Of a stretch of DNA of 18,787 bases, positions 15,014 to 18,787 are shown in pieces. A model generated the notes under the pieces. The model saw only the letters and a list, made by a program, of their open reading frames with translations. It was not told the DNA's origin and made no database searches. This DNA is from CAZIWX01 sp964543125 (lineage in GTDB: Bacteria; Fidelibacterota; UBA8477): positions 1 through 18,787 of the forward strand of contig CAZIWX010000047.1 of NCBI GenBank assembly GCA_964543125.1, given 5' to 3'. Each line of letters opens with the position of its first letter. Position 1 is the first letter of the stretch. A program made the translations under genes and the position numbers.

Positions 15014-18000
15014 ATGAAATTATCAAAAATCAGTATTCAGCGCGGCGTCACGTTCACGATGATTTATCTCATTGCGGTTGGATTCGGAATATTCGGCCTG
15101 TTCCAGCTGCGCCTGGACCTTTATCCGGATATTCAGTTCCCGCTAATCGGCATTATAACCCAGTATGAAGGCGTCGGTCCGGAAGATATTGAAAACCTGG
15201 TCACCCGGCCCATTGAAGGCACCGTCGTCTCCGTGGAAGGCATCAAACGAGTTACATCTCAGTCCATGAGTGGTACATCCATTGTTTATGTGGAATTCAA
15301 TTGGGGTACCGATATGGATGTGGCCGAGCAAAATATACGCAAACGGATAGACCTGGTGCGTGACCGCTTCCCGGATGATGTCACGCAACCCCTTACGTTC
15401 GCTTTCAATCCCTCCATGCAACCCATCGTCTTCATGTCGGTCACCTCCAACGAGCTGGGCGAGGCCGAACTGCGCAACCTGCTTACCGAGCAGGTAGAAC
15501 CGCGCTTAGAACGATTACCCGGGGTTGCTTCCATCAGCACCGTGGGTGGTTTGGAACGGGAAATTGAAGTTGACCTGAATCCCTATGAGTTGGCCGCCAA
15601 CAGAATCTCCATCGATCAGATTCAGAATGCCCTGCGGTTCAATAATCTGGAAGTCCCCGGTGGACTTCTCGAAGAGGGCGCCAAAGAATTCGCGGTTAAA
15701 ACGAATGCCACGTATGACAATATGGACCAGATTCGGAATACGGTGGTTTCTTATTCAAAAACCGGGGAGCCGGTTTATCTAAAAAATGTGGCCACGGTAA
15801 CCGACGGATTCAAAGAGATTACCCAGGTCATTCGGACCAATCAGAAAAACGCGCTCATGATGATGGCCTACAAACAGACGGATGCCAATACCGTCCAAGC
15901 CACCGAAGCGGTTTTAAATGCTCTGCCGCAACTGGAAAAACGGCTGGGAAATGGCATTCAGTTCAATATTCTCTTTGATCAGGCGACCTTTATCAATCAA
16001 TCTATTTCCAATTTATCGACTACCGCGATTCTGGCGTTTTTATTGTCGGGTCTGGTATTGCTGTTCTTCCTGCGCCATATCCGCAGTTCTCTGATCGTCT
16101 CAATTTCAATTCCTATCTCGGTAGTGGTGACCTTTTTCGTCATGTCGCGGCTGGGAATTACACTGAACATGATTTCCATGGCGGGTCTGGCACTGGCCAT
16201 CGGTATGTTGGTGGATAATGCCATTGTGGTGCTGGAAAATATTTTTCGCCGCCAGCAGGAAGGTGAACACATCCGGGTTGCCGCTGAAAACGGCGCCAGC
16301 GAAGTTGGTATGGCTATTACGGCCTCCACCCTCACAACCCTGGCCGTATTTATCCCAATCCTGTTCGTGCCGGGTATTGCCGGTCAACTGTTCAAGGACA
16401 TGGCGCTGACCATTGTCGTCTCGTTGCTCTCCTCATTGGCCGTGGCCCTGACCTTGATTCCGCTCATGGCGTCCCGGTTGCTGAGCCGAAAGCAGCAGGT
16501 TCACCACCGGAAATTCGCCACCCGGGTGGACAATAAAATTGGTGGCTGGTTGGATGGTTTAATTAATTTTTATGAGAAGGCCATTCGTTTTTCATTAAAA
16601 CGCCCCAAGACGGTGATTTTCGGTGTGCTGGGCGTCTTCGTGCTAACCCTTGTCCTGGGCAGCCGCTTGGGAGGCGAATTCATTCCCAACGCTGATAACA
16701 GCATGATTTCCATGAAAATTGAAACTGAAATCGGAACTTCATTACCCAAGACCAGCGACATTTTTGCCCGGTTGGAGCAGATCGTACAGGATGACGTCCC
16801 CGAAGCTGAAAACGTTTATGTGAGCTTTGGTACGGCTTCGGGTTTTGGCGTCATCTTCGGGAGTAGCGCTTCTCATAAAGGCTCCATGATGATCCGGCTG
16901 GTCGATAAAAATGAGCGCCGGCGAACCCAGTTTGAAATCGAGGATGTTTTGCGGGAGAAATTTAAGGAAATCCCCGGTGTAAAAATGAGTTTCCGCCAGG
17001 GTGGCCCTGCCACCAGCAGTGAGGGTGCGGTGGCCGTGAAAATATTCGGGTACGATCTCGATAAAGCCAAACAACTGGCCTTTCAGGTGAAAGATATCAT
17101 GGATGGTGTTCCCGGACTGGTTGACATCAATCTGTCTTTCGCCCTCCCCCAACCTGAATATCAGGTTCATATTGATCGTGATCGCGCCGCCGCATTGGGA
17201 TTAAGCGTGACATCCGTGGCGAATACGGTTTCAACGGCAATCAAGGGTAGTATTGCCACCCGCTATCGCGATGGCGGAGATGAGTTTAACGTGTTGGTGC
17301 GCTATGCCCGCTCTTTTCGAACTAGCGAAGTTGATTTGAGCAAAATCTATATTACTACGCCCGGCGGCGTACAAATTCCGTTGAGTAATGTAGCCAAGAT
17401 CGAGGCCGCGGATGGACCGGTGAAAATTGACCGGGAAGACCAGAGTCGTTTGGTCACGGTGAATGCCAATAACTCAGGCCGCGACTTACAGTCCATCACC
17501 GGGGACCTGACTGCCCGCCTGGAAACCTTGGCATTACCTCCCGATTTCCGGGTTGAAATTGGTGGAACGGCCAAAGACCTGCAGGAATCGTTTGGGTACC
17601 TCGGTTTAGCTATCCTGGCGGCCATCGCCCTAGTCTATATGGTCATGGCGGCCCAGTTCGAATCTTTCCTGGATCCGTTCATCATTCTCTTCACCATTCC
17701 ATTAGCCTTGATCGGTGTAATTTGGGCCTTACTGGCGACCGGTACGAATATCGGTATAACGGTGATGATCGGAGCCATGTTATTGGTGGGTGTGGTTGTC
17801 AACAACGCCATTGTGCTTATCGACTTCATCAACCAGATCATCGGACGTGAAAATATCTCGCTTAATGAAGCGATCATTAAAGGTGGCCGTCTCCGTATGC
17901 GGCCGATTCTCATGACCGCCCTGACGACCATACTCTCTCTTTTTCCGCTGTCATTAGGATTTGGTTCCGGTGCGGAAATTTGGGCGCCCATGGCCCGGGC

Positions 18001-18139
18001 CGTCATTGGTGGTTTGACAATATCCACCTTCCTGACCCTCATTTTCATTCCCACGCTGTATATGCTTTTCACGCGCAAACGCTTTGCTCAGAAAAAAGCC
18101 CGAATGGCAGCCCGGGAAGTCGCGGCTGTAATCGAGTAA
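15014..18139 (+). CDS. RND-family efflux pump, inner-membrane subunit (AcrB/HAE1-like)
   Basis: The 1041-residue proton-driven pump has the standard layout: TM1 (residues 12-31), a first periplasmic loop (about 35-330; LDLYPDIQFP, YEGVGPEDIENLVTRPIE), TM2-6 (about 333-490), a hydrophilic linker, TM7 (about 533-551), a second periplasmic loop and TM8-12 (about 865-1025). TM4 reads GMLVDNAIVVLENIFRR with D401 equivalent to AcrB D407 and N402 at the D408 position. TM10 reads VVVNNAIVLIDF with N930 at the position of AcrB K940. Length and the GNxxxVxAxxxY-free loops fit a multidrug/HAE1-type pump rather than a metal pump, but substrates cannot be read from sequence. AGGGGATTGC precedes the ATG. 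Confidence 0.94.
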   Translation: MKLSKISIQRGVTFTMIYLIAVGFGIFGLFQLRLDLYPDIQFPLIGIITQYEGVGPEDIENLVTRPIEGTVVSVEGIKRVTSQSMSGTSIVYVEFNWGTDMDVAEQNIRKRIDLVRDRFPDDVTQPLTFAFNPSMQPIVFMSVTSNELGEAELRNLLTEQVEPRLERLPGVASISTVGGLEREIEVDLNPYELAANRISIDQIQNALRFNNLEVPGGLLEEGAKEFAVKTNATYDNMDQIRNTVVSYSKTGEPVYLKNVATVTDGFKEITQVIRTNQKNALMMMAYKQTDANTVQATEAVLNALPQLEKRLGNGIQFNILFDQATFINQSISNLSTTAILAFLLSGLVLLFFLRHIRSSLIVSISIPISVVVTFFVMSRLGITLNMISMAGLALAIGMLVDNAIVVLENIFRRQQEGEHIRVAAENGASEVGMAITASTLTTLAVFIPILFVPGIAGQLFKDMALTIVVSLLSSLAVALTLIPLMASRLLSRKQQVHHRKFATRVDNKIGGWLDGLINFYEKAIRFSLKRPKTVIFGVLGVFVLTLVLGSRLGGEFIPNADNSMISMKIETEIGTSLPKTSDIFARLEQIVQDDVPEAENVYVSFGTASGFGVIFGSSASHKGSMMIRLVDKNERRRTQFEIEDVLREKFKEIPGVKMSFRQGGPATSSEGAVAVKIFGYDLDKAKQLAFQVKDIMDGVPGLVDINLSFALPQPEYQVHIDRDRAAALGLSVTSVANTVSTAIKGSIATRYRDGGDEFNVLVRYARSFRTSEVDLSKIYITTPGGVQIPLSNVAKIEAADGPVKIDREDQSRLVTVNANNSGRDLQSITGDLTARLETLALPPDFRVEIGGTAKDLQESFGYLGLAILAAIALVYMVMAAQFESFLDPFIILFTIPLALIGVIWALLATGTNIGITVMIGAMLLVGVVVNNAIVLIDFINQIIGRENISLNEAIIKGGRLRMRPILMTALTTILSLFPLSLGFGSGAEIWAPMARAVIGGLTISTFLTLIFIPTLYMLFTRKRFAQKKARMAAREVAAVIE

Positions 18140-18228
18140 TCGGCCCGAGGCAAAGAGTTTCGTTCCTGCCCGATTCCGGGATACTCCGGGTACAATTTAT
18201 TGATCAGGCGAATCCGGTTCTTTCTGAA

Positions 18229-18299
18229 GCATGAATTATCGTCTTCTGCCCGGTTTCCCAAACCCCGTCAGAGATGGCAGATTTGTAACCCCGGAGCGG
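18229..18299. repeat. Dispersed repeat, copy 1
   Basis: Starts GCATGAATTATCGTCTTCTG and continues through GGTTTCCCAAACCCC and GGCAGATTTGTAACCCCGG. It recurs exactly 119 bp downstream with a few substitutions. Its right end, CCCCGGAGCGGTTTTCCCGC then GCCTTTGG, is found again at 18655. Confidence 0.8.
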
Positions 18300-18347
18300 T
18301 TTTCCCGCGCCTTTGGAAAACAGCCGGATGGTCCGGCTCAGCCCGAG

Positions 18348-18427
18348 GCATGAATTATAGTCTTCTATTCGGTTTCCCAAACCCCGGCAGGGGTGGCAGA
18401 TTTGTAGCCCCGGGGTTTAACCCGGGG
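18348..18427. repeat. Dispersed repeat, copy 2, ending in a GC-rich palindrome
   Basis: Starts GCATGAATTATAGTCTTCTA and keeps the spacing of copy 1 through GGTTTCCCAAACCCC and GGTGGCAGATTTGTAGCCCC. It ends in CCCCGGG/CCCGGGG arms around GTTTAA (18408-18427), which can form a strong hairpin. Confidence 0.8.
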
Positions 18428-18452
18428 ATCACGAATATCTATCAAACAATAT

Positions 18453-18496
18453 AGCCTTTAGCCCAATAATCCTTGATATTTATTAGGCTAAAGGCT
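18453..18496. terminator. Long inverted repeat hairpin
   Basis: AGCCTTTAGCC (18453-18463) and GGCTAAAGGCT (18486-18496) are perfect complements. After one mismatch AATAA (18465-18469) and TTATT (18480-18484) pair as well, leaving a 10-nt loop. It lies 314 bp past the pump gene and has no T-run on either side, so terminator function is only possible. Confidence 0.4.
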
Positions 18497-18654
18497 CTCG
18501 AACCACAAAGACCAATAACCTTCTCGTTCTTTTCAATCACTGAAAAAGAACCAAAAGATTCCCGCGGAAGCGGGATTCATTCGCCTAAAAACCTTCCACG
18601 CTACGCTCGAAGATTAAATCTCCCGGCCCAAGGCCCGTTAAAATGAACTTCAGC

Positions 18655-18690
18655 CCCGGAGTGGTTTTCCCGCGCCTTTGGAAAGCAGCA
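18655..18690. repeat. Dispersed repeat, partial third copy
   Basis: CCCCGGAGTGGTTTTCCCGC followed by GCCTTTGGAAAGCAGC matches 18289-18324 at all but two or so positions. It lacks the left part of the repeat. Confidence 0.75.
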
Positions 18691-18787
18691 AAACGGCAAG
18701 TGACGTATGGTGGTGGACAGGGGGAATCAGAATCAGACGCCCGGTGAGCAGCGCCTGACCTGGCCGGGTACCGATGACCAGGATCGT

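Larger units (their letters stand above)
18140..18787. other. Noncoding tail with dispersed GC-rich repeats and hairpins
   Basis: About 650 bp after the pump gene hold no gene I can support. They contain two copies of a roughly 70-bp repeat (from 18229 and 18348), a third partial copy of its right side (18655-18690), a palindrome CCCCGGGGTTTAACCCGGGG (18408-18427), an 11-bp-arm hairpin (18453-18496), and small inverted repeats at about 18523-18552 (GTTCTTTTCA/TGAAAAAGAAC) and 18568-18585 (CCCGC/GCGGG). A short plus-strand ORF opens at 18707 and runs off the end, but cannot be judged. Confidence 0.6.

Noticed and set aside
18707..18787. Plus-strand ORF opening at an ATG and running off the end of the window
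   Set aside because: Only 27 codons are visible, with no ribosome binding site and no recognisable sequence; the start of a real gene cannot be told from chance.

Overview
This window looks like a chromosomal segment from an uncultured Gram-negative bacterium of the FCB group (Marinimicrobia, Calditrichota or KSB1-like). That placement is inference. It rests on a TonB-dependent receptor with an N-terminal carboxypeptidase-regulatory-like domain, a secreted protein ending in a 'PNPFNPS...IYNLLGQ...PAGIY' type IX-style sorting domain, an outer-membrane-factor/adaptor/RND efflux operon, and the bacterial order trpS-scpA-scpB-rluB-...-cmk. No rRNA, tRNA, CRISPR array, transposase or phage gene was seen.

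Left part (1-6311, all minus strand): a housekeeping cluster read right to left. It holds trpS (Trp-tRNA synthetase), scpA and scpB (condensin partners), an RluB-type pseudouridine synthase, a 569-residue Rossmann-fold protein of unknown function, a 49-residue membrane protein, possibly a 46-residue ORF, and cmk (cytidylate kinase). Several genes overlap or start with TTG or GTG. cmk has its own promoter-like sequence. Its frame does not stop: it runs through a strong internal ribosome binding site and ATG into an acidic stretch that leaves the window. This is probably the start of rpsA, as a Cmk-S1 fusion or as an in-frame gene with internal initiation.

Middle (6312-7826): an intergenic element with two 185-186 bp tandem units plus a third stub, flanked by inverted copies of a 20-bp motif. 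After it comes a minus-strand NlpC/P60 cell-wall peptidase with two SH3-like domains.

B12 module (7826-11606, plus strand): a cobalamin riboswitch whose last hairpin pairs with the ribosome binding site and can kiss the aptamer L5 loop. It precedes a 735-residue BtuB-like TonB-dependent receptor. Next is a secreted beta-propeller protein with a C-terminal type IX-style sorting domain. By position and fold this resembles Bacteroides BtuG, the surface B12-capturing propeller, but it is exported by a different anchor. This is the most interesting system in the window.

Efflux module (11627-18139, plus strand): two palindromic operators, a TetR-family repressor, a TolC-type outer membrane factor, a periplasmic adaptor and an RND pump, tightly packed as one autoregulated operon. 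The last 650 bp are noncoding and contain dispersed GC-rich repeats and hairpins.
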